Origin: Caulobacter ginsengisoli
GTDB lineage: Bacteria > Pseudomonadota > Alphaproteobacteria > Caulobacterales > Caulobacteraceae
Direction of reading: 5' to 3'
NCBI RefSeq assembly: GCF_030814835.1
Contig: NZ_JAUSVS010000011.1
Span: 1-64,000 of the forward strand
DNA length: 64,000 nt
Shown here: positions 63,220 to 64,000 of the stretch, piece after piece
Layout: each line of letters starts with the position of its first letter
Numbering within the stretch: the first letter of the stretch is position 1
Made by a program: the position numbers and the translations under genes
The notes under the pieces: generated by a model
Told to the model about the DNA's origin: nothing
Database searches by the model: none
Seen by the model: the letters and a program-made list of their open reading frames with translations, nothing else

Positions 63220-64000
63220 CTAGATCCGCCGGTCCAGCCCCTCCCAAAACGGCTCCCGCAGCTTGCGCTTGAAGATCTTCCCCGAGTCCTCGCGCGGCAG
63301 TTCGGCGTGGAAATCGACCCGCTTGGGCACCTTGTAGCCGGCCATCAGACCGCGCAGGTAGGCCCGCACCTCGGCTTCCGTCAGTTCGGCCCCCGGCATC
63401 GGCTGGACCACGGCGCAGACCGCCTCGCCGAACTCCTCGTCGGGGATGCCGAACACCCCGCAGTCGGCGACGCCGGGCATCTTGTGCAGTTCGGCCTCGA
63501 TCTCGGCGGGATAGATGTTGGCGCCGCCGGAGATGATCATGTCCTTGGCCCGGTCGCACAGATAGAGGAAGCCGTCGGCGTCGAGATAGCCGATGTCGCC
63601 CGGCGCGATCAGCCCGGCCTTTTCGCTCGCCGCCCGCTTGGCGTCGTCGCCGTGATAGGTGAAGTCCGCCAGGCCCGCCGTGCGGGCGACCACCTCGCCG
63701 ATCTCGCCGGCCGGCAGGCTGTTTCCCTCGGCGTCGATGACCCGCACGTCCGAACCCGGCATGGCCCGGCCCACCGTGCCCGGGTGCGCCAGCCACTCTT
63801 GCGACGAACAGAACACCACCGCCCCGGTCTCGGTGGAGCCGTAGTATTCGTTGATCACAGGACCCCACCACTCGATCATCGCCCGCTTGATCGGCGCCGG
63901 GCACGGGGCGGCGGCGTGGACCACGAACTTCAGGCTGGAGAGGTCGTAGCGGGCCTTCACCGCCTCCGGCAGCCGCAGCAGCCGGTTGAACATGATCGGC
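63220..64000 (-). CDS. Acyl-CoA synthetase / AMP-dependent ligase, C-terminal part
   Basis: The gene runs off the right edge, so only the last about 260 residues are present. They carry the adenylate-forming enzyme motifs NEYYGSTETG (A5), GDIGYLDADGFLYLCDRAKDMIISGGANIYPAEIE (A7-A8, hinge Asp and Gly-Gly) and the A10 lysine in SGKIFKRKLREPFW. It should activate a carboxylic acid with ATP and CoA. The substrate cannot be told from this part. Confidence 0.9.
   Translation of the reverse strand, partial: PIMFNRLLRLPEAVKARYDLSSLKFVVHAAAPCPAPIKRAMIEWWGPVINEYYGSTETGAVVFCSSQEWLAHPGTVGRAMPGSDVRVIDAEGNSLPAGEIGEVVARTAGLADFTYHGDDAKRAASEKAGLIAPGDIGYLDADGFLYLCDRAKDMIISGGANIYPAEIEAELHKMPGVADCGVFGIPDEEFGEAVCAVVQPMPGAELTEAEVRAYLRGLMAGYKVPKRVDFHAELPREDSGKIFKRKLREPFWEGLDRRI

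Overview
This is a contiguous, very GC-rich chromosomal window with the gene density and codon use of an alphaproteobacterium. The proteins point to Caulobacteraceae (Caulobacter or Phenylobacterium-like): an RpoH sigma factor near purA, an aerobic-type CobT, an HWE kinase with a single-domain response regulator, a TorF-type putative porin, tandem PhoD phosphatases and DUF5985 proteins. GANTC (CcrM-type) sites cluster in two promoters, which fits that family. The genus cannot be fixed from the window. I saw no rRNA, tRNA, CRISPR array or transposase.

Layout. 1-8.7 kb: putative porin, CHASE4 histidine kinase, two alpha/beta hydrolases, an unknown 492-residue protein, a DUF1328 peptide and cobT. 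8.7-17.7 kb: phytase-like lipoprotein and lldD (stop/start overlaps with cobT), rpmB, a YtcJ-like amidohydrolase, cysS, folE, a GST and an Old Yellow Enzyme. 17.7-21.0 kb: an AT-richer island encoding an ABC-three-component (ABC-3C) conflict system, bordered by what looks like a decayed copy of the folE 3' end. 21-37 kb: core and accessory genes (TetR/DinB, rsgA, an MsbA-like ABC exporter, DUF817, hisI, LysE, two PhoD enzymes, SDR/ArsR, DUF5985 pair, SdpR/SdpI-like pair, DUF805, globin). 37-42.8 kb: two paralogous HTH regulators, each divergent from a small exported or membrane peptide gene, with a shared CAAC(N)GTTG operator family. The second one faces an operon for an NG-pentapeptide-repeat peptide, an ADYC-like secreted protein and a DoxX-like membrane protein. 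42.8-52.4 kb: RluD-type synthase, LAS peptidase lipoprotein, rpoH, a pseudo-receiver protein, an unknown 378-residue protein, purA, ggt and an M20 amidohydrolase. 52.6-62 kb: a hydroxy-amino-acid catabolism set (threonine dehydratase, D-threonine aldolase-like enzyme, SDR), an ECF sigma factor with a SnoaL-like tail, an HWE kinase/response regulator pair, an M28 peptidase and L-serine dehydratase. 62.1-63.2 kb: an AT-rich DUF2971 gene with an unusual hydrophobic insert. The window ends inside an acyl-CoA synthetase gene.

The other striking layer is the intergenic DNA. At least seven kinds of long inverted-repeat element (about 135-230 bp, arms of 20-32 bp, several perfect) fill gaps between genes. 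One group ends in CTAG, and those CTAGs serve as the stop codons of the flanking convergent genes. Two 153-bp copies of one family and two copies of about 168 bp of another lie tens of kilobases apart.

The best candidates for under-described biology are the HTH-regulator / NG-repeat peptide / ADYC / DoxX module with its paralogous regulator, and the ABC-3C island.
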